A stretch of DNA of 64,000 bases from Pseudomonas palleroniana (GTDB taxonomy: Bacteria; Pseudomonadota; Gammaproteobacteria; Pseudomonadales; Pseudomonadaceae): the NCBI RefSeq assembly GCF_003031675.1, contig NZ_PYWX01000039.1, positions 34,859-98,858 of the forward strand, written 5' to 3'. Below, piece after piece: positions 1 through 7,936 of this stretch. Position 1 is the stretch's first letter. Each line of letters begins with the position of its first letter. Below the pieces are notes generated by a model. It was not told the DNA's origin and ran no database searches. It worked only from the letters and a program-made list of their open reading frames with translations. The position numbers were made by a program, and so were the translations under genes.

Positions 1-696
1 GGGGATGGCATGCCAATGCCGCTGTTCTTCAAGACCCTGTGGCTGGCGATTCCGGTGATGGTGTTTTCCTTCAACCACTCACCGATCATTTCCGCGTTTG
101 CCGTTGATCAAAAGCGCGTCTATGGCGCCCAGGCCGAGCGCAAAAGCGGCGGGATCCTCGCCACCGCCCACGGCATGATGGTGCTGACAGTGATGTTCTT
201 CTGCTTCAGCTGCGTGCTGGCTCTGTCGCCGGCCGACCTGGCGGCCGCCAAGGCGCAGAACATTTCGATCCTGTCGTACCTGGCCAACCATTTCCAAACG
301 CCGGTCATCGCCTACGCCGCGCCGTTGATTGCGCTGGTGGCGATCACCAAATCCTTCCTGGGCCACTACATCGGTGCCAGTGAAGGCTTCCAGGGCCTGA
401 TCGTCAAATCCTTGCGCGGGCGTAACCGTTCGATGTCGTCCAAGGCGCTGGAACGTTGCACCGCAGTGTTCATGGTACTGACCTGCTGGGCCGTGGCGAC
501 CTTCAACCCCAGCATCCTGGGCATGATCGAAACCATGGGTGGACCGATCATTGCCTGCCTGTTGTTCCTGATGCCGATGTACGCGATCCGCCGCGTACCC
601 TCTCTGCGCCAGTATTCGGGCCAGTTGTCGAATGGGTTTGTGGTGGTGATCGGGTTGATTGCGCTTTCGGCGATCGTTTTCTCGGTACTGCCCTGA
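1..696 (+). CDS. sdaC: Serine transporter, HAAAP family, C-terminal part
   Basis: This is the 3' part of an inner-membrane serine:proton symporter; the reading frame is open to the first base, so the gene starts upstream of the window. The 228+ residues seen contain about six hydrophobic segments. They carry the family stretch SFNHSPIISAF and, further on, SILSYLANHF, KSFLGHY and ILGMIETMGGPII, which closely resemble E. coli SdaC. The role is L-serine (possibly threonine) import for use as carbon source. The downstream gene is unrelated and is separated by a REPIN that may help end transcription. The family call is firm; serine specificity is inferred from similarity to SdaC. Confidence 0.85.
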   Translation, partial: GDGMPMPLFFKTLWLAIPVMVFSFNHSPIISAFAVDQKRVYGAQAERKSGGILATAHGMMVLTVMFFCFSCVLALSPADLAAAKAQNISILSYLANHFQTPVIAYAAPLIALVAITKSFLGHYIGASEGFQGLIVKSLRGRNRSMSSKALERCTAVFMVLTCWAVATFNPSILGMIETMGGPIIACLLFLMPMYAIRRVPSLRQYSGQLSNGFVVVIGLIALSAIVFSVLP

Positions 697-732
697 AACA
701 GGTCACCGCTCTCAAAGACACCCCTAGATGAC

Positions 733-822
733 TGTGGGAGGGGGCTTGCTCCCGATGAGCGGTGTGTCAGCCAATAAATACTCGGCTGAATGACCGCCAT
801 CGGGAGCAAGCCCCCTCCCACA
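733..822. repeat. REPIN (paired inverted REP), copy 1
   Basis: A 90-bp imperfect palindrome. It opens with TGTGGGAGGGGGCTTGCTCC and closes with the reverse complement, around a variable centre. It lies in the 300-bp spacer between sdaC and the DUF3509 gene. The rest of that spacer shows no other feature. Several near-identical copies occur in this window. Confidence 0.93.
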
Positions 823-996
823 TAAGGACCGCATTGTTTGTCAGATCGCTGTACGGCACGCCCTTTGCTGTACAGCTCATGAGGTAAACGGATTTTGTAA
901 AACCTCAGCGACGGAGTGGCCGGTGGTCAGGCAACGCGAACTATTCCCGACACCGGTCGTCAATGACTGCATGTTCCTATCAGGCGGTAACGCACC

Positions 997-1314
997 ATGG
1001 ACAATCCTTTTCAGATCATCACGGACACTTTCAGCCCCGATTACCGCGTCAACCTGAGCATCCAACGGCTCGACGGCAGCATCATGCTCACCCTCTCGAA
1101 CGAAACGGGCGTGGTGGCCAAACGCATGATCAGTGCCGAACAACGCAACGATCCGCAGCGGCTCAAGCGGCTGGTGCAAAGCATTCAGTTCGGCATTGCC
1201 ATAGAGCAGGGCCATAGCGCCATGGAGATCCTGGCGATGATGACGGACGGCGACAGCCACAAACTTCTGCAGCGCCCGCCCGCCCGTCCCCTGCCCTTCA
1301 GCGTCGGGCTCTAG
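997..1314 (+). CDS. DUF3509 family protein
   Basis: A 105-residue protein with no signal peptide or membrane segment, matching the small Pseudomonas-restricted DUF3509 family by its N-terminal run NPFQIITDTFSPDY and the following VNLSIQRLDGSIMLTLS. The biochemical role is unknown. The gene is convergent with the PsiE-family gene, and the two stop codons overlap: the TAG on each strand shares the sequence CTAG at 1311-1314. I cannot assign a function from sequence or context. Confidence 0.85.
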   Translation: MDNPFQIITDTFSPDYRVNLSIQRLDGSIMLTLSNETGVVAKRMISAEQRNDPQRLKRLVQSIQFGIAIEQGHSAMEILAMMTDGDSHKLLQRPPARPLPFSVGL

Positions 1315-1799
1315 AGTTCGCCCTTCTCGGTTTCCTGGCTCGCCTCGCCTTTGTGACGCGGGCCTTCAACCTTCACCGACGGGAATGCCGACGAGGCATA
1401 TCGAACGACCATGATCGAAAACGCCAACAGCAGAATACCGCCGCACAGGTAGATGATGCCGATGTCCGGCGGGTTGTGGTGCGATACGTTGGAGATCAAC
1501 AGGCGCGTCAGCGCAGTGATCGCCACGTAGATCAGGAAGCGCACCGGCATGTGGTTGGTCTTGAAATAGATCCCGACCATCGCGCCCAATTCCAGGTAGA
1601 TGAACAGCAGCAAGATGTCATCGATCTTGATATGCCCGTTCTCCAACATCCCGAGAAACTCCATCACCGCCGCCCAGGCGGTCACCGCACCAATGGCGAA
1701 CAACGCCAGGTAATGGAATGTCTCGACAAACAGGTTGCCCAGGGATTCGGCCAGCCCATGGACGTTCTGGCGCAGCCTTTCAGCCCAGTTGATTTTCAC
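1311..1799 (-). CDS. PsiE-family (phosphate-starvation-inducible) membrane protein
   Basis: A 162-residue inner-membrane protein with four hydrophobic helices, roughly residues 25-50, 60-83, 86-106 and 113-135. The pattern and the central LLLFIYLELGAMVGIYF stretch match the PsiE family, named for phosphate-starvation induction in E. coli; no enzymatic role is established. The C-terminal tail is charged and probably cytoplasmic. The start follows GGAAACATC, a reasonable ribosome site. No Pho box was identified upstream, so phosphate control here is only a family expectation. Confidence 0.85.
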   Translation of the reverse strand: MKINWAERLRQNVHGLAESLGNLFVETFHYLALFAIGAVTAWAAVMEFLGMLENGHIKIDDILLLFIYLELGAMVGIYFKTNHMPVRFLIYVAITALTRLLISNVSHHNPPDIGIIYLCGGILLLAFSIMVVRYASSAFPSVKVEGPRHKGEASQETEKGEL

Positions 1800-1987
1800 G
1801 ATGATGTTTCCTTAGGTCGGCTCGACCGGATAATGCGAGTTGAACGTGACGGTTGTTCTGCATGCAGAAAAAAGGCCAGCGGCAGCTATAAGATGATGGC
1901 GGCGTGATATGAGGCACTGCAAACCTGGCTTTTCGGGCTACATTAAAAAACTGCTACCCAAACCCCACGGTTTGGCTTAACCTTTAG

Positions 1988-2003
1988 CTGTATATAAATA
2001 CAG
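1988..2003 (+). promoter_or_regulatory. LexA (SOS) box of yebG
   Basis: CTG-TATATAAATA-CAG is a perfect match to the consensus CTG-N10-CAG with the favoured TA-rich spacer. It lies 44 bp before the yebG start codon. yebG is a known SOS gene in E. coli, so LexA repression and induction by DNA damage is a strong inference. Confidence 0.92.
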
Positions 2004-2046
2004 TAGTCGCAATAGACAACTATCGTGAAGGCATGTGAGGTGGTGA

Positions 2047-2307
2047 ATGGCCGTCGAAGTGGTATACCGCAGCAGCCGAGATCTGGAGCGTTTGTTCATG
2101 GATAAAGCCGAAGCTGACCGTCATGACAAGATGCTTGAACTCGCTGAGTTGCTCGCAGAAGTGTTGCAAAAGGCCGTGCCGTCCCTGAGCGAGCAGCAAG
2201 TGGAAGAAGCCGGGATCTACATGGCGAAGAACCGCGATGTGTTTGCCAAGGCGTTCAAGAGCCAGCCGGATGCACTGTCCGAGTTGCTGAACCCTGCAAC
2301 GGAATGA
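2047..2307 (+). CDS. yebG: DNA-damage-inducible protein YebG
   Basis: An 86-residue cytoplasmic protein of the YebG family. It starts MAVEVVYR, then has a charged helical body with EADRHDKMLELAELL and a C-terminal KNRDVFAKAFK, in line with the family layout and usual length of about 96 residues. The molecular activity is not well defined; it is a member of the SOS regulon in enterobacteria. A perfect LexA box lies just upstream and a strong hairpin terminator just downstream, so it is a monocistronic SOS unit. GGTGGTGA precedes the start as ribosome site. Confidence 0.92.
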   Translation: MAVEVVYRSSRDLERLFMDKAEADRHDKMLELAELLAEVLQKAVPSLSEQQVEEAGIYMAKNRDVFAKAFKSQPDALSELLNPATE

Positions 2308-2321
2308 AGTCCGAATTGAAC

Positions 2322-2352
2322 AGGCCCTGAGTCACTGGCTCAGGGCCTTTTT
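2322..2352 (+). terminator. Rho-independent terminator after yebG
   Basis: A GC-rich stem AGGCCCTGAG / CTCAGGGCCT with a short loop, followed by TTTTT. It starts 15 bp after the yebG stop. Confidence 0.9.
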
Positions 2353-2362
2353 AATGCCTGGG

Positions 2363-3385
2363 CTATTTATACAGCAGACGCTCGGCCAGCTCATCGGCAA
2401 CCCGTGCCGGGGAACGTTTTTCGGCTTGGGCGTGGGCGAAGATTTCGGTCAGGCGCCTGCCTATGTTTGACAGATGGGCCGTGATATCCGCCAACTCGGC
2501 GCCGTGGTGCTTGAGAGCGACGTAGATCAGGCCGCCGGAGTTGATCACGTAGTCGGGGGCGTAGAGGATGCCTCGCCCTTCCAGTTGGTCGGCGATCTCC
2601 AGGTTGGTCAGTTGCGCGCTGGCGGAACCGGCCACAGCGGCGCAACGCAGTTGGCCAACCGTATGGCGATTGAACACCGCGCCGACGCCGCAGGGCGCGA
2701 GAATATCGCAAGGGGTGCTGAGCAAGGCATCGTTGGCGATGGGGTGCGCGCCAAGTTGTTCCATGGCCAGTTGGACCTTGCCATGATCGATGTCGCTGAC
2801 CAACAGCTCGGCACCGGCCGCGTGCAGTTGCTCGGCCAAGGCATACCCCACGTTGCCCAGCCCTTGCACCGCCACGCGCAAGCCTTCGAGGTTATCGCTG
2901 CCCAGGCGGGCCATGGCGGTGGTGCGGATACCGGTAAACACTCCCATGGCCGCGTGCGGCGCGGGGTCGCCGGCGGCGGTGGTGCTGGTGACGAAGCGCG
3001 TGTGCTGGGCAATGCAGTCCATATCGGCAACCGAGGTGCCGCTGTCGATGGCGGTAATGAAGCGGCCGTCGAGTTTTTCGATGCAGCGGCCAAAGGCTTC
3101 GAACAAGGCGGCGCGGCTTTCCACGTGCACGGGGCGGATGATCACCGCCGTACCGCCGCCTACCGGCAGGCCGGCCAGGGCGGCTTTGTAGCTCATGCCT
3201 TGGGCCAGGCGCGCGGCATCCGCCACGGCACTTTGATCGTCGGGGTACGTCAGGTAACGACAGCCGCCCAAGGCCGGCCCCAGGCGACTGTTGTGGATGG
3301 CGATGATCGCCTTCAGACCGGTCACCGGGTCGACGCTCAGGTGCAGCGATTCAAGGCGGGTGCTGTGCATGAGCGCAAACATCAA
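2363..3385 (-). CDS. Leu/Phe/Val dehydrogenase family protein, catalytic Lys replaced by Thr
   Basis: A 340-residue member of the NAD-dependent amino acid dehydrogenases that oxidatively deaminate branched-chain or aromatic amino acids. The substrate domain has GPALGGCR (residues 36-43) and MSYKAALAGL (K67, the carboxylate-binding lysine). The Rossmann part has VQGLGNVG and later DYVINSGGLI. The motif expected as GGGK reads GGGT: residue 79, codon ACG, replaces the catalytic lysine (Lys80 in Bacillus leucine dehydrogenase), one base away from AAG. The rest is intact and full length. It may therefore be inactive as a dehydrogenase or have another role. The family call is firm; activity is doubtful. 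Confidence 0.85.
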   Translation of the reverse strand: MMFALMHSTRLESLHLSVDPVTGLKAIIAIHNSRLGPALGGCRYLTYPDDQSAVADAARLAQGMSYKAALAGLPVGGGTAVIIRPVHVESRAALFEAFGRCIEKLDGRFITAIDSGTSVADMDCIAQHTRFVTSTTAAGDPAPHAAMGVFTGIRTTAMARLGSDNLEGLRVAVQGLGNVGYALAEQLHAAGAELLVSDIDHGKVQLAMEQLGAHPIANDALLSTPCDILAPCGVGAVFNRHTVGQLRCAAVAGSASAQLTNLEIADQLEGRGILYAPDYVINSGGLIYVALKHHGAELADITAHLSNIGRRLTEIFAHAQAEKRSPARVADELAERLLYK

Positions 3386-3569
3386 TGAGCTCCCGAATCA
3401 CTTCTGGTAGTGGCCCAAGTATAGGCTTGCGGTAGAAAAATGCTGGACTGCACTGGAATAAGGCTCACGGTTTTGCAGGCCCTAAGACATAAGACAGTAG
3501 GATATTTCTCAAGACGCTGGACGAAAATTCACAGCAAGGCTAAAACGAGGGCATCCGCCGGAGAAAGCA

Positions 3570-4373
3570 ATGAATCCCCGCCAAGCCTTTTTCGCCTGCC
3601 TGGACCGCTCTCCCCCCGCGCTGTTTGAAGCGGCGTTGTGGATTGCCGCCGAGCACGATCCCGCCGTGCAGCCGTTGCTCATCCTGCAAGACGTCACCGT
3701 GCTGCAACAACAGGTCGCGCTGGGCATGCCCATGTTACCCGCTGACGAACTGGGTCAACCCCTGTTGCGGCGCTTGAACGACCTGGGATTCGCCCAGGAC
3801 GAATTCACCCCGCTGCGCCCCGCCGCCGCCCTGCTGGACAAGGTACTGCAACGCAAGCGCGGGCAACCCTTGGCCATGGCGCTGATCGCACTGGAAATCG
3901 CGCGACGCCTGGACATCCCCTTGGTGGGCGTGAATTTCCCGGGGCATTTTCTGTTGCGGGTGCCCGGCGCCGACCATCTGCTGGACCCCTGTGGCGGTCG
4001 GCGTCTGTACCCCAATGACTGCCGCGAACTGCTGCAACGTCAATATGGGCCGAATCTCAAGTTGCAGGCTGAACACCTGAACACCGCTGAACCACGCTCG
4101 ATCCTGCAACGGCTGTCACGCAACCTGCGCCAGCTGCACCTCTCCAATGATGCCCCGCTCGACGCCTTGATCGATGCCGAGCGCGTGCTGGAACTGGGCA
4201 ATGCCAGCGCCGCCGACTACCTGGCCCGGGCCAGCCTGTATCAGCGCCTGGACTGCCCGAATGCCGAGCGCTTTGACCTGGAACATGCCCTGCTGCTCAG
4301 CGAAGACCCGATCCAGCGCCTGCGCCTGACCGAGCGGCTGGGGCATCTGCCGCCCAACACGGTGGTGCATTAA
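3570..4373 (+). CDS. SirB1 family (transglutaminase-like/TPR) protein
   Basis: A 267-residue cytoplasmic protein. The central part, RGQPLAMALIALEIARRL and VGVNFPGHFLLRV, is the SirB1 signature, and the C-terminal region around residues 180-260 is helical and TPR-like. The family is widespread in proteobacteria, but its biochemical activity is not established. The gene ends tail-to-tail with the MFS transporter gene, the two stop codons overlapping at 4370-4373 (TTAA). GGAGAAAGCA precedes the ATG as ribosome site. Confidence 0.88.
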   Translation: MNPRQAFFACLDRSPPALFEAALWIAAEHDPAVQPLLILQDVTVLQQQVALGMPMLPADELGQPLLRRLNDLGFAQDEFTPLRPAAALLDKVLQRKRGQPLAMALIALEIARRLDIPLVGVNFPGHFLLRVPGADHLLDPCGGRRLYPNDCRELLQRQYGPNLKLQAEHLNTAEPRSILQRLSRNLRQLHLSNDAPLDALIDAERVLELGNASAADYLARASLYQRLDCPNAERFDLEHALLLSEDPIQRLRLTERLGHLPPNTVVH

Positions 4374-5737
4374 GCCCCCGGTGCCTTGAGGATATCCGTC
4401 TGCAACGGGCTCTTGGGCACGCTGACGACAGGCGAACGTACCTGAATGATCAGCAACGCGGCGATCACCGCCGGAATCGCGCAGAAGAAGAAAATCTGCT
4501 GTACCGGAATATGCATCGCCAACAGCAGGCTGCCGAACAGCGGCCCCAGGATCGAGCCGAATCGTCCCACCCCCAAGGCCCAGCCGGTGCCGGTAGCACG
4601 CACATGGGCCGGGTAGAAGTTGCTGGCGAAGGCATTGAGCGTCAGTTGCCCGCCGATGATGCAGAAACCGGCGGCGAACACGCAGGCCACCAGATAACGC
4701 GGGTTGGCATGGTTCAGCCCCAACAGGACGGTGCACAGCGCAGCCGCCGCCAATACGCCGGACAACAGCCGCACCTTGCTTTTCAGGCGGTCGGCGAACC
4801 AGGCCATGCCGATGGCACCCAGGGTGCCGGCAAACAGGAACATCGACGTCACCAGATTGGCTTCTTTCAAGGCCAGGCCACTTTCCAGCAGCAGCGACGG
4901 CAGCCAACTGATCATGAAGTACAAGAGGATCAAGCTGACAAAAAAGGTCGCCCAGAGCAGCAGGGTCGGGCGCGCATAGCCGTTGCGGAACAACTCCAGC
5001 ACCGTCAGCTTGCTCCCCTCCTCCCGCTGGCTTTCGGCCGCGCTGGCCAGTGGTGGCTGCCAGCCGGGCAGCATGCGCGCCGTGACCTTTTGCAAGCGCG
5101 CATAGGGCGGTGCGTCACGCAACAGGCGCGGCAGGGATTCGGGCAGCAGCCACACCAGGAAGGGGAACAGCAGCAACGGCGTGACGCCGCCCGCCAGGAA
5201 CACCGCCTGCCAGCCAAAGCCTTCGATAAACCCCGCCGCAACGAACCCACCCGCCGCGCCGCCGAACGAAAAACCGCACGCGGCCAACGTCACCATCAAG
5301 GTGCGCAAACGGGGTGGGGAGTATTCCGACATCAACGCCATGGCACTCGGCATCGCACCGCCCATGCCAATCCCGCAGATAAAGCGCGCGGCCATCAGCG
5401 TCGTCAGGGAGTTGGCAAACACCATCAACACCGTGAGGCTGGCGTAGATCAGCACGCAACCCAGCAGGATGCGCCGCACGCCAAACCGGTCGGCCAGCGG
5501 CGTCACCAGCAGCGAGCCCAACGTCAGGCCCAACAGGTTGGCACTGAATACCGGGCCGAACGCAGCTTTTTCCAAGCCCCAATCCTTGGCCAAGGCCGGT
5601 ACCACGTAACCCAACACCTGAGCGTCGTAGCCGTCGGTCACCAGCAACAGCGCCAGCAGCAGGAGAATCAACCACTGATAGTTCGACACCGGACGGGCAT
5701 CGAGTGCCGCACGAAAGCTGGCAATCTGATTGTGCAT
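4370..5737 (-). CDS. MFS transporter, aromatic acid:H+ symporter (AAHS) family
   Basis: A 455-residue inner-membrane protein with twelve predicted helices. The first helix carries DGYDAQVLGYVVPAL (D35 and D38), the acidic DGxD motif of PcaK/BenK-type symporters, and the loop after helix 2 has PLADRFGVRR. A charged loop around residues 205-245 separates the two halves. It lies downstream of maiA on the same strand, 252 bp away with a nested REPIN between. Uptake of homogentisate, 4-hydroxyphenylpyruvate or a related aromatic acid is a plausible job, but the substrate is only inferred from context. Confidence 0.85.
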   Translation of the reverse strand: MHNQIASFRAALDARPVSNYQWLILLLLALLLVTDGYDAQVLGYVVPALAKDWGLEKAAFGPVFSANLLGLTLGSLLVTPLADRFGVRRILLGCVLIYASLTVLMVFANSLTTLMAARFICGIGMGGAMPSAMALMSEYSPPRLRTLMVTLAACGFSFGGAAGGFVAAGFIEGFGWQAVFLAGGVTPLLLFPFLVWLLPESLPRLLRDAPPYARLQKVTARMLPGWQPPLASAAESQREEGSKLTVLELFRNGYARPTLLLWATFFVSLILLYFMISWLPSLLLESGLALKEANLVTSMFLFAGTLGAIGMAWFADRLKSKVRLLSGVLAAAALCTVLLGLNHANPRYLVACVFAAGFCIIGGQLTLNAFASNFYPAHVRATGTGWALGVGRFGSILGPLFGSLLLAMHIPVQQIFFFCAIPAVIAALLIIQVRSPVVSVPKSPLQTDILKAPGA

Positions 5738-5780
5738 CGCAAGGTCCCTTTATTTTTTTATGTGGGCAACTTCGACCCAA

Positions 5781-5984
5781 TGTGGAAGGGCGCGAGCCCT
5801 AATGCCAGTCAGTTAAGGCTTAACTCGGTCATTGTGGGAGGGGGCTTGCTCCCGATGGACTGCGTAGCAGGCCCATTTTTGAGGCCGCTGCGCGGCCTAT
5901 CGGGAGCAAGCCCCCTCCCACAATTTATCCATCGCCCGCTTTATCGCTTAACTGACAGGCATTAGGGCGAGCCCCCCTCCCACA
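5781..5984. repeat. Older outer REP pair enclosing a REPIN
   Basis: TGTGGAAGGG-CGCGAGCCCTAATGCC at the left is mirrored by ATTAGGGCGAGCCCCCCTCCCACA at the right. Directly inside, 5796-5817 and 5947-5968 are inverted repeats of 22 bp with one mismatch. A younger, near-perfect REPIN (5833-5922) lies between these arms, so one palindrome sits inside another. Confidence 0.75.
5833..5922. repeat. REPIN, copy 2
   Basis: A 90-bp palindrome with the same outer arms as copy 1 and a different centre. It lies between maiA and the MFS gene, where it could terminate transcription or stabilise the upstream message. Confidence 0.93.
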
Positions 5985-5989
5985 TTCAT

Positions 5990-6634
5990 TCAGGGTGTAT
6001 CAGGGGTATCCGGCTGATTAGCCGGATGCGCTTGCACAAACGCCGGATGCCGGGCCGCCAAGGCTGCCACCCGCCCGATACGCGGGTACGCCGCCAACGG
6101 CACCTTGAAACGTTGCGCCGCGTACAACTGGGGAATCAGGAACGCATCCGCCATCCCCGGCTGCTCGCCAAAGCAAAAGCCTTTATCGCCAATCAGTTGC
6201 TCCACCGCGCCCAGGCCCTGGCTGATCCAATGGCCGATCCATTCCAGCAACTGCGCCTCATCATGCCCCCACTTTCGCAACAGGTTCTGGGTGCTGGAGT
6301 TGTGCAATGGGTGGATATCGCAGGCGATGATCGAGGCAACCGCCCGCTCATGGGCACGGGCGGCCAGGTCTTTGGAGAGCAGCGGCACCTGTGGATAACG
6401 TTCCTCCAGATACTCGATGATCGCCTGCGACTGGATCAGCAACGCCCCGTCATCAGTACGCAACGCAGGCACGCGGCCTTGCGGGTTGATCGCCAGGTAG
6501 TCAGGCTGGCGGTTGGCGCCGCCCGCCGGAACCAGCAGGTTGACCGGCACGGCGCTGAAATCCAGCCCCTTGAGCGCCAGCGCGATACGCACCCGATACG
6601 ACGCGGTAGAGCGGTAGTAGGTATAGAGATCCAT
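5990..6634 (-). CDS. maiA: Maleylacetoacetate isomerase (zeta-class GST)
   Basis: A 214-residue cytosolic enzyme that uses glutathione to isomerise maleylacetoacetate to fumarylacetoacetate, the middle step of homogentisate breakdown. The N-terminal thioredoxin-like domain has YRSTASYRVRIAL (residues 7-19), the zeta-class glutathione site, with alanine where eukaryotic enzymes have cysteine. GRVPAL and QSQAIIEYLEE follow, then the all-helical GST domain. It is the third gene of hmgA-fahA-maiA, starting 12 bp after the fahA stop, so it is almost certainly co-transcribed and controlled by HmgR. Confidence 0.95.
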   Translation of the reverse strand: MDLYTYYRSTASYRVRIALALKGLDFSAVPVNLLVPAGGANRQPDYLAINPQGRVPALRTDDGALLIQSQAIIEYLEERYPQVPLLSKDLAARAHERAVASIIACDIHPLHNSSTQNLLRKWGHDEAQLLEWIGHWISQGLGAVEQLIGDKGFCFGEQPGMADAFLIPQLYAAQRFKVPLAAYPRIGRVAALAARHPAFVQAHPANQPDTPDTP

Positions 6635-6646
6635 CGCCCGTCCCTC

Positions 6647-7933
6647 TCAGTGTGCCGCGACCACGGTGCCACGGCACTCGCCGAAGCCGATGGAGGCAAA
6701 CCCTTCGCGGCTGCAACGGGCACGCAGGATGATTTCGTCGCCGTCCTCAAGGAACTTGCGCACCTCGCCACTCGGCAGTTCAATCGGTTTTTTTCCGCCT
6801 TCGGTGATTTCCAGCAGGCTGCCGAACTGCCCCGGCTGCGGCCCGGACAAGGTGCCCGAGCCGAATAGATCTCCGGCCTGCAACTGGCAGCCGTTGCTGC
6901 TGTGGTGGGCAACCATTTGCGCCGCGGTCCAGTACATGTGCAGGGTGTTGCTCAGCGTCAGGCGATGAGCCGGCAGGTTCTGCTCACGCATCGAAGCGGT
7001 GGTCAGCAGGACTTCCAGTTCGATATCCAAGGCACCTGCGTTCTGGTCACGCTTGTCCAGCAGGTAAGACAGCGGCTGCGGGTCACCTTCGGGACGCGGC
7101 GCTTGCGCCTTGCGGAACGGCTCCAGCGCTTCAGCCGTAACCACCCAGGGCGAGATGCTGGTGATAAAGCTCTTGGACAGGAACGGCCCCAGCGGCTGGT
7201 ACTCCCAAGCCTGGATATCCCGCGCCGACCAGTCGTTGAGCAGGCAGAAACCGGCGATATGCTCGGCCGCGTCGCCAATGGCAATCGCGTCGCCCATGGC
7301 GTTGCCCGGGCCGATCCAGATGCCCAGCTCCAATTCGTAGTCCAGGCGTGCGCACGGGCCGAAGCTCGGCTCGGCCTGACCGGCCGGCAGCGTCTGGCCC
7401 TTGGGGCGACGGACATCGGTGCCCGATGGGCGAATGGTCGAGGCGCGCCCGTGGTAGCCGATCGGCACGTACTTGTAGTTCGGCAGCAAGGGGTTGTCGG
7501 GGCGGAAGAGTTTGCCGACGTTCTGCGCGTGTTCGATGCCGACATAGAAGTCGGTGTAGTCGCTGATTTTCGCCGGCACGTGCATCTGGCAATCGGCGGC
7601 GCGGTGCAGCACTTGAGCCTCGCGGGTTTGCAGTTGGCTGCCTTCGGCCAGCAGTTCCAGCAGGCGTTCGCGCAGGGCCACGCGCGGGCCACGGCCGAGT
7701 TCGAAAAAGGCATTCAACTGACCGCCGGCGGTGGCTTCCACGGCGCGGCGAGCCTCACCCTCGAACGCGTCCAAGGCGGCAAACAGGTCGAGAATCGAGT
7801 CACCAATCGCCACGCCGCTGCGCGGTGCCGAGCCCTTGATGCTGAACACCCCCAGCGGCAGGTTTTGCAGGGGAAAATCGCGGTGACCGTTGGCGGAGGC
7901 CACCCAGCTGCGGGTTAGCGTTGGATGAGTCAT
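6647..7933 (-). CDS. fahA: Fumarylacetoacetase
   Basis: A 428-residue enzyme that hydrolyses fumarylacetoacetate to fumarate and acetoacetate, the last step of phenylalanine, tyrosine and homogentisate catabolism. An N-terminal SH3-like domain is followed by the FAH fold with DYTDFYVGIEHAQNVGKLFR (residues 125-144). There D128 is a metal ligand and H135 the catalytic histidine by analogy to mouse FAH. LELGIWIGPGN, SARDIQAWEYQPLGPF and GSGTLSGP are further family motifs. It begins only 3 bp after the hmgA stop, so translation is probably coupled. Confidence 0.96.
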   Translation of the reverse strand: MTHPTLTRSWVASANGHRDFPLQNLPLGVFSIKGSAPRSGVAIGDSILDLFAALDAFEGEARRAVEATAGGQLNAFFELGRGPRVALRERLLELLAEGSQLQTREAQVLHRAADCQMHVPAKISDYTDFYVGIEHAQNVGKLFRPDNPLLPNYKYVPIGYHGRASTIRPSGTDVRRPKGQTLPAGQAEPSFGPCARLDYELELGIWIGPGNAMGDAIAIGDAAEHIAGFCLLNDWSARDIQAWEYQPLGPFLSKSFITSISPWVVTAEALEPFRKAQAPRPEGDPQPLSYLLDKRDQNAGALDIELEVLLTTASMREQNLPAHRLTLSNTLHMYWTAAQMVAHHSSNGCQLQAGDLFGSGTLSGPQPGQFGSLLEITEGGKKPIELPSGEVRKFLEDGDEIILRARCSREGFASIGFGECRGTVVAAH

Positions 7934-7936
7934 GGG

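Noticed and set aside
3440..3628. A 62-codon open frame before the SirB1-family gene
   Set aside because: It overlaps the real gene start in another frame, has no ribosome site and no recognisable content.
4511..5965. A 484-codon open frame opposite the MFS transporter gene
   Set aside because: Gln/Arg/His-rich low-complexity translation running into a REPIN; a shadow of the transporter gene.
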